Source: Neobacillus niacini
GTDB lineage: Bacteria; Bacillota; Bacilli; Bacillales; Cytobacillaceae
Assembly (NCBI RefSeq): GCF_019749295.1
Contig: NZ_JACWFG010000011.1
Location: 62,001-126,000 of the forward strand
DNA: 64,000 nt
Reading direction: 5' to 3'
In this document: one piece after another, positions 36,005-45,761 of the stretch
Layout: each line of letters begins with the position of its first letter
Numbering within the stretch: position 1 is the stretch's first letter
Program-made: the position numbers and the translations under genes
Notes under the pieces: generated by a model
Told to the model about the DNA's origin: nothing
The model's database searches: none
Seen by the model: only the letters and a program-made list of their open reading frames with translations

Positions 36005-37612
36005 CTGAAGTCAATAAAGGTTACCCTGCAAACAAAAATATTCGGGCTGGTACTCTCACTGAGTTTATTTTTAATCCTGCTAATGACAGGATTTTATAGT
36101 TATATGGAAAGTAAACAAATAGAGGAAAACAAGGGAAGGCTGGCACTAGAAATATCGAAAACCATATCATTCATCCCGACGATCATTGACGCTTTCCAAA
36201 CGAGCGACCCTTCTAAAACGATACAGCCAATAGTGGAAAAAATTCGAAAAGAAACCGGTGCTGAATTTGTAGTCATCGGAAATAGGGATGGAACGAGATA
36301 TGCGCATCCTATGATTACAAAAATTGGGCAGAAGATGAAAGGCGGAGATAATGAAAGGGCGCTTAGCAATGGGGAATATTATATCTCAAAGGCAGAGGGT
36401 TCACTTGGACCATCTATTAGAGGTAAATCTCCTATTTTTAATCATCAAGGGGAGATAATCGGAATTGTTTCTGTCGGCTTTCTCCTTGAAGATGTGCAGC
36501 AGCAAATTATAAATAACATCACGAGAGTGCTCATTGTTTCTTTCTTCGCACTTTTAATATCCCTTCTAGGCAGTATGTTACTAGGACGTAACATCCGCAG
36601 GGATACAATGGGGCTTGAGCCTTATGAAATTGCAACTCTTTATAAAGAGAAAAACGCTGTCCTGCATGCGGTAAAAGAAGGTATCTTAGCGATAGATAAT
36701 AAAGGCCGCATTACCATGATGAATCAAAAGGCAAAGAGGCTTCTGCAGCTTCAAGGATCAGTCAAAAATATGAAAGTGGATGGGCTTTTTCCTTCAAAAT
36801 ATTTGTATGAGGTATTAAGTTCAGGAAACGCCCAAACCGATATAGAATTGGTCTGGAAAGATAAAACCGTTATTGTAAATTGTACTCCTATCATCGATGA
36901 AACAAGTATTAAGGGGGTTGTGGCTTCTTTTCGTGATAAAACAGAAATTAAGCAAATGTTAAATACCATATCCGAAGTAAAAAGTTATTCGGAGGATCTT
37001 CGTGCTCAAACACATGAGTTTACCAATAAATTATATGTTTTATTGGGCCTGCTTCAGCTTGGTGAATACAACCAAGCGATCTCTATGATACAAAGTGAGA
37101 CACAAACATTACAATTTCAAAATTCAGTGGTTTTTAACCAGATTAAAGATTCAAAAGTGCAGGCTATCCTGTTAGGGAAATTAGGAAAAGCATCCGAAAG
37201 GAAAATTAAGTTTGAGATTATTCCAGACAGCTATTTGGATAGTTTGCCGTCCCATATAAAACTATCAAACTTGATTGTAATCCTTGGAAACTTACTAGAT
37301 AATGCCTTTGAAGCAGTCTATGAATGCGAAAATCCAACGGTTAAGTTTTTCGCTACAGATATTGGAAGAGATATAATTTTTGAGATTTCAGATAGTGGCA
37401 ACGGGATAAGTGATGTAGAAATTCCCTTTCTTTTTGATAGAGGTTATACCTCTAAGAAAGGCACTGAGCCAAGGGGATATGGCTTATCAAATGCTGAAGA
37501 GGCAGTATTGGAATTGAATGGGATTATCGAGGTGCAAAGCAATCCAGAAAGCGGAACTGTTTTCACCGTTTATCTTCCGAAGAATGTGCAAGGGGATGAG
37601 AATTTTGGATAA
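36005..37612 (+). CDS. Sensor histidine kinase 2, CitA/CitS family, apparent CTG start
   Basis: This paralogue of kinase 1 has the same order of domains, with His337 in RAQTHEFTN and ATPase boxes GNLLDNAFEAV, DSGNGI and GYGLSNA. The first ATG in frame (36083) would remove most of the first membrane segment, LVLSLSLFLILLMTGFYSYM. The frame stays open upstream, and AGGAGGT at 35991-35997 is 7 nt before CTG AAG TCA at 36005, but no ATG, GTG or TTG exists there. The homologous kinase 1 has a matching N-terminus. I therefore place the start at CTG, giving 535 residues. A point mutation or sequencing error from TTG or ATG is also possible. Confidence 0.8.
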   Translation: MKSIKVTLQTKIFGLVLSLSLFLILLMTGFYSYMESKQIEENKGRLALEISKTISFIPTIIDAFQTSDPSKTIQPIVEKIRKETGAEFVVIGNRDGTRYAHPMITKIGQKMKGGDNERALSNGEYYISKAEGSLGPSIRGKSPIFNHQGEIIGIVSVGFLLEDVQQQIINNITRVLIVSFFALLISLLGSMLLGRNIRRDTMGLEPYEIATLYKEKNAVLHAVKEGILAIDNKGRITMMNQKAKRLLQLQGSVKNMKVDGLFPSKYLYEVLSSGNAQTDIELVWKDKTVIVNCTPIIDETSIKGVVASFRDKTEIKQMLNTISEVKSYSEDLRAQTHEFTNKLYVLLGLLQLGEYNQAISMIQSETQTLQFQNSVVFNQIKDSKVQAILLGKLGKASERKIKFEIIPDSYLDSLPSHIKLSNLIVILGNLLDNAFEAVYECENPTVKFFATDIGRDIIFEISDSGNGISDVEIPFLFDRGYTSKKGTEPRGYGLSNAEEAVLELNGIIEVQSNPESGTVFTVYLPKNVQGDENFG

Positions 37613-38288
37613 GGTAAAAGTGGCTATAGCGGAAGACGATTTTCGAATAGCAGATATACATGAGAAATTTTTAGTTAAGTTTAAGGAAATAGATGTGGTT
37701 GGCAAATCATTGAATGGTGAGCAAACTTTACAATTATTGGAGCAGAAAACCCCAGATTTACTGCTATTAGATGTTTATATGCCGGATATGCTTGGTTCTG
37801 AGTTACTCCCCATAATCCGTGTGAATTTTCCAAAAGTCAGTATTATTATGATAACAGCAGCAACTGATAAAGTTTTCCTTGAAAAAGCCTTAAGCTATGG
37901 TGTGGAGAACTACTTAATCAAACCAGTAAGCAGGGAAAGATTTGATGAAGTCATTCAGGATTATATTAAAAAACACACGCTTCTTTCTGCCACTCAAGAA
38001 GTAAATCAGACTTATGTAGACTTGCTATTCCGTAAAGGGAAAAATGAAGTGCCGACAAAGAGCGCGGGATTGCCAAAAGGAATTGACGAAATTACCTTAG
38101 GAAAAGTTAAGGCTGTTTTCCTCGTAAGAAGAGAGGGACTTTCGGCAGAGGAGGTTGGTAAGGAAATTGGTGCTTCTCGGATAACTGCACGAAGGTACTT
38201 GGAATATCTCTCCTCCAATCAGGAAGTAAGAGCAGAAGTGGTTTATGGAATTGTGGGTAGACCGGAAAGGAAATATTATCCGGTATAG
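37605..38288 (+). CDS. Response regulator 2, CitT/DcuR family
   Basis: This protein of about 227 residues has a receiver domain (VAIAEDDFRIADIHEKF, Asp56 in LLDVYMPDMLG, Lys in LIKPV). The CitT-type helix-turn-helix end is EVGKEIGASRITARRYLEYL, then YGIVGRPERKYYPV. AAGGGG at 37590-37595 is best spaced for a TTG at 37605, although an ATG at 37596 is in frame. It overlaps kinase 2. It lies directly upstream of the CitMHS transporter gene, as citT lies near citM in B. subtilis. Confidence 0.88.
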   Translation: MDKVKVAIAEDDFRIADIHEKFLVKFKEIDVVGKSLNGEQTLQLLEQKTPDLLLLDVYMPDMLGSELLPIIRVNFPKVSIIMITAATDKVFLEKALSYGVENYLIKPVSRERFDEVIQDYIKKHTLLSATQEVNQTYVDLLFRKGKNEVPTKSAGLPKGIDEITLGKVKAVFLVRREGLSAEEVGKEIGASRITARRYLEYLSSNQEVRAEVVYGIVGRPERKYYPV

Positions 38289-38315
38289 AAGGGGGGGCAA
38301 ATAACCCTCCTTTTG
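38289..38315 (+). terminator. Terminator after response regulator 2
   Basis: AAGGGGGG...CCCTCCTTTTG forms a short GC-rich hairpin with a T-rich tail immediately after the stop codon. Confidence 0.5.
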
Positions 38316-38387
38316 TTATTTACATCTATATTTCCCCTTATTTGAATACCCCAATGAGTTATTCTTATTTGGAGGAATTCCCCTCTT

Positions 38388-38409
38388 ATGAACAAAATGT
38401 ACAAAATCA
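38388..38409 (+). promoter_or_regulatory. Direct-repeat element shared by the tctC and CitMHS promoters (copy 2)
   Basis: TGAACAAAATGTACAAAAT differs at one position from the 19-bp element upstream of tctC. It is followed by a cre box, repeating the tctC promoter layout. Confidence 0.55.
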
Positions 38410-38436
38410 ATTTTATTTACGTTAATAACTTTATTT

Positions 38437-38450
38437 TGGTAACGTTTTCA
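38437..38450 (+). promoter_or_regulatory. Candidate cre box before the CitMHS gene
   Basis: TGGTAACGTTTTCA matches TGWNANCGNTNWCA with one mismatch at position 3. B. subtilis citM is also under CcpA control. Confidence 0.5.
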
Positions 38451-38501
38451 CGACTGAATATTTCGATTATATTTAATTTACATATAAAAGAGGTGAAGAC
38501 G

Positions 38502-39794
38502 ATGCTTGCAATATTAGGGTTTTTAATGATTATCACTTTTATGATTTTAATTATGACGAAACGACTTCCAGCTATGATTGCCCTTATAGTGATTCCTGTC
38601 ATTTTTGCATTACTTGGCGGATTTGGTAAGGAAATGGGGCCAATGGCGTTTGAAGGGATAAAAAGTGTTGCACCAACGGGAATTATGATTTTGTTCGCTA
38701 TTCTCTTTTTCGGTATCATGATTGATGCAGGAGTATTTGATCCTATTATTTCTACCATCTTAAAAGTAGTAAAGGGAGATCCGGTAAAAATAGCTATTGG
38801 AACTGCAGTCCTTGCACTTTTAATATCCCTTGACGGGGATGGAACAACAACCTACATAATTACGATTTCTGCCATGCTGCCCTTGTATAAACGTATTGGC
38901 ATGAAACCATTGATTCTTGCTGGTATTGCAGTATCTGCTTCAGGTGTCATGAACCTCCTTCCATGGGGCGGACCTACTGCAAGAGCCATGACGGCATTAA
39001 ATCTTGAGATGTCAGATGTTTTTACTCCGGTTATACCTAGCATGGCGGGAGGGATATTGTTCGTATTGTTCATGGCCTACTGTCTTGGAAGAAAAGAACG
39101 GAAACGAGTTGGAATACTGCAAGTCGATTACGACACGATGGGCATGGTAGCAGCAACATCTGAGGAAGCTTATCTTAAACGCCCAAAGCTAATATTAGTA
39201 AACTATTTACTTACAATACTCCTTCTATTTGCGTTAATAAAAGAAGTCCTTCCAACAACCGTATTGTTTATGCTGGGATTTGCGTTAGCGATTACGATCA
39301 ATTATCCCAAAATAAGTGATCAAAAAGAAAGAATTGCAAACTATGCAGATAATGCGTTATCGGTTGTTTCGATGGTATTTGCAGCAGGTATTTTTACTGG
39401 TATTCTTTCAGGAACGAAAATGGTTGATGCCATGGCAAACACCATGATTTCCTATATTCCTGATGTACTGGGTTCTCATTTTGCACTTATAACCGCGATT
39501 ATCAGTGCACCTTTAACGTTTTTTATGTCAAATGATGCCTTTTACTATGGAGTTTTGCCATTGCTTGCCAAAGCAGCAGGTGTATATGGTATTGACCCTG
39601 AGTTTATTGGACGAGCATCACTATTGGGGCAGCCTGTCCATTTATTAAGCCCTCTTGTACCTTCTACGTACTTATTAGTCGGTATGGTTGGAGAAGATTT
39701 TGGTGACTTACAGCGCACATTCCTTAAATGGGCCTGTGGATCGACTTTGGTTATGATGACCGTTGCAATTATAATGTCAATTATTCCTTTTTAA
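38502..39794 (+). CDS. CitMHS-family metal-citrate transporter
   Basis: This 430-residue protein has about 11-12 membrane segments and the CitMHS signatures: ISLDGDGTTTYIITISAMLPLYKR near 110-130 and SGVMNLLPWGGPTARA. The C-terminal block is PLTFFMSNDAFYYGVLPLL. B. subtilis CitM and CitH carry citrate complexed with Mg or Ca type metals. The ATG at 38502 follows AGAGGTGA by 5-6 nt. A 38-codon upstream extension runs through the regulatory region and is rejected. Two transport systems for similar acids (Tct and CitMHS) thus flank two sensor pairs. Confidence 0.9.
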   Translation: MLAILGFLMIITFMILIMTKRLPAMIALIVIPVIFALLGGFGKEMGPMAFEGIKSVAPTGIMILFAILFFGIMIDAGVFDPIISTILKVVKGDPVKIAIGTAVLALLISLDGDGTTTYIITISAMLPLYKRIGMKPLILAGIAVSASGVMNLLPWGGPTARAMTALNLEMSDVFTPVIPSMAGGILFVLFMAYCLGRKERKRVGILQVDYDTMGMVAATSEEAYLKRPKLILVNYLLTILLLFALIKEVLPTTVLFMLGFALAITINYPKISDQKERIANYADNALSVVSMVFAAGIFTGILSGTKMVDAMANTMISYIPDVLGSHFALITAIISAPLTFFMSNDAFYYGVLPLLAKAAGVYGIDPEFIGRASLLGQPVHLLSPLVPSTYLLVGMVGEDFGDLQRTFLKWACGSTLVMMTVAIIMSIIPF

Positions 39795-39835
39795 CTATAG
39801 TAGACCAAAGGAAAATCGATGGGGGATGAATGTTA

Positions 39836-39982
39836 ATGTGGATAATCACTGTCTATTCAAAGGGTAACAATATTTCAATGTTTGAATTTAATTCTGAAAT
39901 AGAAGCCAAAGAAGCTTTTAAAAATGTTACAGGTTGTAAGATTCTTTCAGAGGTTATTTATTTTAACGATCAGATCGTGTAA
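39836..39982 (+). CDS. Small hypothetical protein (48 aa) downstream of the citrate transporter
   Basis: An open frame starting MWIITVYSKGNNISMFEF and ending SEVIYFNDQIV has Bacillus-like codon use. GGGGG is 10 nt upstream of the ATG, and an in-frame ATG at 39830 is an alternative start. It begins 41 bp after the CitMHS stop and a terminator follows it directly, so it is probably the last gene of that transcript. It is soluble, with a short helix (EIEAKEAFKNV). I do not recognise a function. Confidence 0.65.
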   Translation: MWIITVYSKGNNISMFEFNSEIEAKEAFKNVTGCKILSEVIYFNDQIV

Positions 39983-39987
39983 GGAGT

Positions 39988-40034
39988 AGGAAAATGCATT
40001 TTATTTATTTATAAACTGCATTTTTCCTTTTTTC
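39988..40034 (+). terminator. Terminator after the small protein gene
   Basis: AGGAAAATGCA pairs with TGCATTTTTCCT, followed by T6. Confidence 0.75.
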
Positions 40035-40057
40035 ATTAGAGAGAGAAGGTACGTTGG

Positions 40058-40981
40058 ATGAGTATTTTGTATCACATTTTACTTGATATTATTTTTCCAA
40101 TATTGGTTTTAATAGGGGCAGGGGCTTTACTTCAGCGTGTAATTAGGCTTGATTTATCTACACTGTCAACGTTGACAGTGTATTTCTTATTGCCAGCTGT
40201 TTGTTTTGTAAATATATATGAGAGCAAGATGTCAAGTAAGTTAATTAGCCAAACGTTAGTATTTTTACTGCTTTTTAATATTTTCCTTATTCTTACCAGT
40301 ATGTTTATTGCGAAAGTGAACAGGTTTGACCGTAAACTGACAGCTACTTTTAAAAACAGCATGGTTTTGAGCAATTCCGGTAATTATGGTCTCCCGGTAA
40401 GTGAACTAGTTTTTGCCGCGAATCCTGCAGGTATGTCGATACAGATTATAGTAGTTATTTTTCAAAATCTCCTTACATTCACATATGGTTTTTTCAACAG
40501 TGTCTCAGCAGATAGCAGCGGTAGAGAAATATTACGAAAAATTATCCGTCTTCCGGTCATTTACGCTTTATTATTGGCCATATTGTTGAAATGGCTCCAT
40601 ATTGAAATTCCTGAATTTTTGTGGAGGCCCATTGAAAATTCCTCGAATGCGTTTCTGGCAGTTGCACTGGTCACACTTGGAGCCCAAGTGGCATTTTTAA
40701 GGATTACACGAATTTCGAGACCCATTGTTTGGATTGTAATCGGCAGGCTGATTATTTCTCCTATAGTGGGGTTACTAGTTATCTTTATTCTTGGATTAAC
40801 TGAAATTACTGCTCAGGCTTTATTTATCGCCAGTTCATTTCCTTCTTCGAGAAATAGTGCTCTGCTGGCACTCGAATATGATAATTATCCAGAATATGCT
40901 TCGCAAGCGGTCCTTTTGACTACCATCATAAGCAGTATTACCGTTGCGGTTGTTGTTTATCTATCAAAAATACTTTTTTAA
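40058..40981 (+). CDS. AEC-family (auxin efflux carrier-like) permease
   Basis: This 307-residue protein has about ten membrane segments in two repeats, with the AEC motifs LSNSGNYGLPVSEL and SSFPSSRNSALLALEYDNYPE. In bacteria such carriers move malonate, malate or similar acids, or unknown substrates. Its place after the citrate transporters fits an organic-acid role, but this is inference. A second family member lies at 47770-48681. Confidence 0.85.
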   Translation: MSILYHILLDIIFPILVLIGAGALLQRVIRLDLSTLSTLTVYFLLPAVCFVNIYESKMSSKLISQTLVFLLLFNIFLILTSMFIAKVNRFDRKLTATFKNSMVLSNSGNYGLPVSELVFAANPAGMSIQIIVVIFQNLLTFTYGFFNSVSADSSGREILRKIIRLPVIYALLLAILLKWLHIEIPEFLWRPIENSSNAFLAVALVTLGAQVAFLRITRISRPIVWIVIGRLIISPIVGLLVIFILGLTEITAQALFIASSFPSSRNSALLALEYDNYPEYASQAVLLTTIISSITVAVVVYLSKILF

Positions 40982-41075
40982 GTGAAACGGTCTCCCTTAA
41001 ATATTTTTGTGGTAGATAGTTTAAATTGCTAGAATGATGAAAAGGAATTGATAGTTACGATGAGAAAACGGAGTA

Positions 41076-41104
41076 TTGACAACGTTTACAACTTAGAATA
41101 TATT
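41076..41104 (+). promoter_or_regulatory. glpK promoter
   Basis: TTGACA (41076-41081), a 17-bp spacer and TATATT (41099-41104) make a near-consensus sigma-A promoter. The start point should be near 41111. Confidence 0.75.
41077..41090 (+). promoter_or_regulatory. Perfect cre box overlapping the glpK -35 region
   Basis: TGACAACGTTTACA fits every defined position of TGWNANCGNTNWCA. It overlaps the -35 hexamer, so CcpA would compete directly with RNA polymerase. Confidence 0.75.
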
Positions 41105-41110
41105 TAAATA

Positions 41111-41196
41111 CAAGTTAAAATGTTGTGTCGGAGACTGGGAGATTCACACTGATTAACCTATTGTATTAGGTTGTTTCTGGGTGAGTCTTTTTTTTA
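41111..41196 (+). promoter_or_regulatory. GlpP-type antitermination leader of glpK
   Basis: AGATTCACAC at 41140-41149 pairs with GGGTGAGTCT at 41179-41188. An inner AACCT/AGGTT stem is present, and eight T follow. The purine-rich CGGAGACTGGGAGA stretch just before the hairpin is like the region where GlpP with glycerol-3-phosphate acts in B. subtilis glp leaders. Readthrough into glpK should require GlpP, encoded at 43202. Confidence 0.75.
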
Positions 41197-41245
41197 TAAT
41201 ATAATATAGAACATTCATCAATCGTAAAAGGATTTACCGTAATAG

Positions 41246-42757
<1,512 letters not shown>

Positions 42758-42818
42758 ATGACTTTTTGTAGGTTCTGTTATTATTCATTGTTGATTTTCG
42801 TGTAGGGGTGTGAATTCT

Positions 42819-43003
42819 TAGGCGGAGAAATTCCGGCTATTGTTTAAAGAGGAACTTATGAAGCAGCTATAAGCGGAGATATTCCGCTTAACTGCTATGA
42901 AAAAGACAAATTCCAAGGGTTTGGATGCTAATAAGCGGAAAAACTCCGCCTATTTATAAGAAAATATAGGTATTTCCCAATTTAAACGGAAATTCTCCGC
43001 TTA
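42819..43003 (+). repeat. Four 21-bp interrupted palindromes between glpK and glpP
   Basis: Copies start at 42819, 42870, 42932 and 42983. Each has the form TA(A/G)GCGGA...TCCG(C/G)CTTA with a 5-7 nt AT-rich centre; arms vary by compensating or single changes. Start-to-start distances are 51, 62 and 51 bp. The 444-bp intergenic region contains no gene besides these. They resemble dispersed short palindromic elements of Bacillus genomes rather than a CRISPR. Confidence 0.75.
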
Positions 43004-43201
43004 TTTTCCAAACACAGTGAAAACAACATTCAGTTTTATCAGAGCCTCTTTAAAGGTAGTAGATGATTTTTAGAACTTTGTTATTTGTGCGGAAGAGGAA
43101 GCGCATTGAGCACAAATCAACAGTCTAGTTAACAAGGAAAAATAATATGACTACATAAATCAAAAATGCATCAAAATGAAATAAGGTTGGAAAGGGTCAT
43201 C

Positions 43202-43750
43202 ATGCATAAAATATTACCGGCATCGACTTCCTTAAAGGATTTTGAAAAGTTCTTAAAAAGCGACTATGAAGTAGGCTTATTTCTAGACGTTCATATTGCT
43301 CAATTAAAAAACATTGCCCTATTGGCTAAACAGCATAAGAAAAAAATGATCTACCATTTGGACCTCGTCCAAGGTTTAAAAAATGATGAATACGGGACAG
43401 AATTTATTTGCCAGGAATATAAGCCGATTGGGGTCATTTCGACTAAGTCGAGTGTGATTTTAAAAGCGAAACAAAAGGGAGTTTTAGCTATCCAGCGGAT
43501 GTTTTTATTAGACTCTCATGCGTTAGAAAAGAGTTACTCAATTATTGATAAGACAAAACCAGATTATGTTGAAGTGCTGCCGGGGGTAATTCCATCAATG
43601 ATACAAGAAATCAAAGATCGAACCAAAACAAAAATTATTGCAGGAGGGCTTATCCGAAGTGTTGAGGATGCCCAAAATGTGCTAGACGCTGGAGCGGAGT
43701 CCATTACCACTTCCCAAAAGGAAATTTGGGAGCATTTTAGCAGCAAATAA
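43202..43750 (+). CDS. glpP: Glycerol-3-phosphate responsive antiterminator
   Basis: This 182-residue TIM-barrel-like protein of the GlpP family shows VGLFLDVHIAQLKNI, KMIYHLDLVQGLKNDEYG, GVISTKSS and a C-terminal phosphate-binding-like IIAGGLIRS. It binds glycerol-3-phosphate and prevents termination in glp leader RNAs. The ATG at 43202 has GGAAAGGG upstream; twelve extra in-frame codons have no RBS. Its position between glpK and glpD differs from the B. subtilis order glpP-glpF-glpK-glpD. Confidence 0.93.
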   Translation: MHKILPASTSLKDFEKFLKSDYEVGLFLDVHIAQLKNIALLAKQHKKKMIYHLDLVQGLKNDEYGTEFICQEYKPIGVISTKSSVILKAKQKGVLAIQRMFLLDSHALEKSYSIIDKTKPDYVEVLPGVIPSMIQEIKDRTKTKIIAGGLIRSVEDAQNVLDAGAESITTSQKEIWEHFSSK

Positions 43751-43854
43751 GCTGCCGTTTGACTATATTTTAATAAAAATGTACTTTATACCTTTTCTAC
43801 GATGAAATTATAAGTTATACTACTAATAAGTTAATAATTGACGGTTCGAGATAC

Positions 43855-43918
43855 GGAGAGACCAAAACGCAAGTTATAGCATCTGCTATAATGCACGTTT
43901 TGGTCTCTTTTTTTTTTC
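43855..43918 (+). promoter_or_regulatory. GlpP-type terminator leader of glpD
   Basis: GAGACCAAAACG at 43858-43869 pairs with CGTTTTGGTCTC at 43896-43907. An inner TTATAGCA/TGCTATAA stem is present, and an 11-base T run follows. A CGGAGA element sits at the 5' edge, as in the glpK leader. glpD expression should depend on GlpP antitermination. Confidence 0.8.
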
Positions 43919-43956
43919 AGATAGCTCATTGACGTTTCACATAGGAGGAATAATAA

Positions 43957-45627
43957 ATGACATTTTCAGCATTAAGAAGAGAAGATCAGCTTGAAATCAT
44001 ATCAGAAGAACAGTATGACCTGCTTATTATTGGCGGCGGTATAACGGGAGCGGGAATTGCTTTAGATGCCTCGATTCGAGGAATGAAGGTTGCGCTAATA
44101 GACATGCAGGACTTTGCGGCCGGTACGTCAAGCCGCTCAACCAAGCTGGTTCATGGAGGATTACGATACCTAAAGCAATTTCAAATTGGGTTGGTTGCAG
44201 AAGTAGGGAAAGAGAGAGCCATCGTCTATGAAAATGGCCCGCATGTTACCAACCCTGAATGGATGCTTCTACCCCTGCATAAAGGTGGTACATTCGGTCC
44301 TTTGAGCACATCTATCGGTTTACGTGTTTACGATTATTTAGCAGGTGTGAAAAAGTCTGAACGCCGGCGTATGCTTTCACGCGAAGAAACCATTTCGAAG
44401 GAACCTCTTATTAAGAAAGAGGGACTCAAGGGTGGAGGGTATTATGTTGAATACCGCACAGATGATGCTCGATTAACCATTGAAGTCTTAAAAGCTGCCT
44501 TTGAAAATGGAGCAAATTTAATAAATTATGTAAAAGCGGAGGAATTTATTTATCAAAATGAGATGATTATCGGTGTCAAGGCGAAGGATATGCTGACAAA
44601 CAAGACAGTAACTATCACGTCAAAAAAAGTGGTAAATGCAGGAGGTCCTTGGGTTGATCACATTCGTAAAAATGATTACTCAAGGAACAACAAACAGCTT
44701 CGTTTGACAAAAGGTGTTCACCTTGTTATCGATCAGGCGGTCTTCCCGCTGCGCCAAGCTGTTTATTTTGATACTACAGACGGACGGATGGTGTTTGCAA
44801 TACCCCGTGACGGGAAAACCTATGTGGGAACCACTGATACATTTTATGGCGAAGACGCGACCCGTCCAAAAATGCTTGAGGAAGACCGTGACTATATACT
44901 GAATGCTATACATTTTATGTTCCCAGAGGTAAAGGTTACAGCAAAAGACATCGAATCGAGCTGGGCAGGCGTTCGTCCATTAATATACGAAGAAGGAAAG
45001 GACCCTTCAGAGATATCACGTAAAGATGAAATATGGGAAGGGGAAAGTGGTCTTATCACCATTGCAGGAGGCAAATTAACCGGTTATCGAAAAATGGCAG
45101 AATCGGTAGTCGATTTGATTGCAAAACGACTTGAGGAAAAAGGGCAGCTCTTTAAAGAATCACTAACCAAGACATATCCTATTTCAGGAGGGGATGTCGG
45201 AGGTTCTAAAGGGTTTTACGAATATATTTCACTTAAAGAAAAAGAAGCGGCGGAATACGGATTCACTCAGGAAGACGGCCGGTGCCTGGTCCAAATGTAC
45301 GGTTCAAATGTGAATGAACTTTTCACCTATGGCAAAACATTTAATACGGAAGAAAACACAAAATTAACAAAGACCGTTTATGCGCAATTAATGTATTCCA
45401 TTGAACATGAAATGGCTGCTACTCCAGCAGATTTCTTCATTCGCCGTACAGGGGCTTTATTTTTCGATATCAACTGGGTCCTTACTTGGAAGAATGAAGT
45501 CCTGTCATTTATGGAGAAGAAATTGGGCTGGACTAAAAAACAAACCGCTTTTTATAAAGAAGAGCTGGAAACAGAAATAAGAGATGCTGTCCTGCCCGTG
45601 GATTTGCAGCATACGAATGCCATTTAA
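43957..45627 (+). CDS. glpD: Aerobic glycerol-3-phosphate dehydrogenase (FAD)
   Basis: This 556-residue flavoprotein has the N-terminal dinucleotide motif [18 protein letters not shown], then [20 protein letters not shown]. The GlpD-typical [20 protein letters not shown] and [13 protein letters not shown] blocks follow. It oxidises glycerol-3-phosphate to dihydroxyacetone phosphate at the membrane, passing electrons to quinone. AGGAGGAA precedes the ATG. The upstream terminator leader places it under GlpP. Confidence 0.96.
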   Translation: MTFSALRREDQLEIISEEQYDLLIIGGGITGAGIALDASIRGMKVALIDMQDFAAGTSSRSTKLVHGGLRYLKQFQIGLVAEVGKERAIVYENGPHVTNPEWMLLPLHKGGTFGPLSTSIGLRVYDYLAGVKKSERRRMLSREETISKEPLIKKEGLKGGGYYVEYRTDDARLTIEVLKAAFENGANLINYVKAEEFIYQNEMIIGVKAKDMLTNKTVTITSKKVVNAGGPWVDHIRKNDYSRNNKQLRLTKGVHLVIDQAVFPLRQAVYFDTTDGRMVFAIPRDGKTYVGTTDTFYGEDATRPKMLEEDRDYILNAIHFMFPEVKVTAKDIESSWAGVRPLIYEEGKDPSEISRKDEIWEGESGLITIAGGKLTGYRKMAESVVDLIAKRLEEKGQLFKESLTKTYPISGGDVGGSKGFYEYISLKEKEAAEYGFTQEDGRCLVQMYGSNVNELFTYGKTFNTEENTKLTKTVYAQLMYSIEHEMAATPADFFIRRTGALFFDINWVLTWKNEVLSFMEKKLGWTKKQTAFYKEELETEIRDAVLPVDLQHTNAI

Positions 45628-45761
45628 ATAACCATTATTGGTGGTTTTTCCATTTCAGAATTCCTATTTCAAAAATTCGTTTCCATTTTTATCATTCATG
45701 ATGGTAAAAGATAATGGAAATAGTAAATTTATGAGTTATCACAATTTTTGGAGGTAGGAAA

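Noticed and set aside
36083-36085. ATG at 36083 as the start of kinase 2
   Set aside because: It would cut the first membrane segment in half and has no RBS; the frame upstream encodes the rest of the segment.
38388-38501. 38-codon N-terminal extension of the CitMHS gene
   Set aside because: It runs through the direct-repeat element and cre box; the ATG at 38502 has a proper RBS and family homology begins there.
42819-43003. Possible CRISPR array between glpK and glpP
   Set aside because: Four imperfect 21-bp palindromes with AT-rich variable centres, spacers of 30, 41 and 30 bp, no cas genes and no identical repeats.
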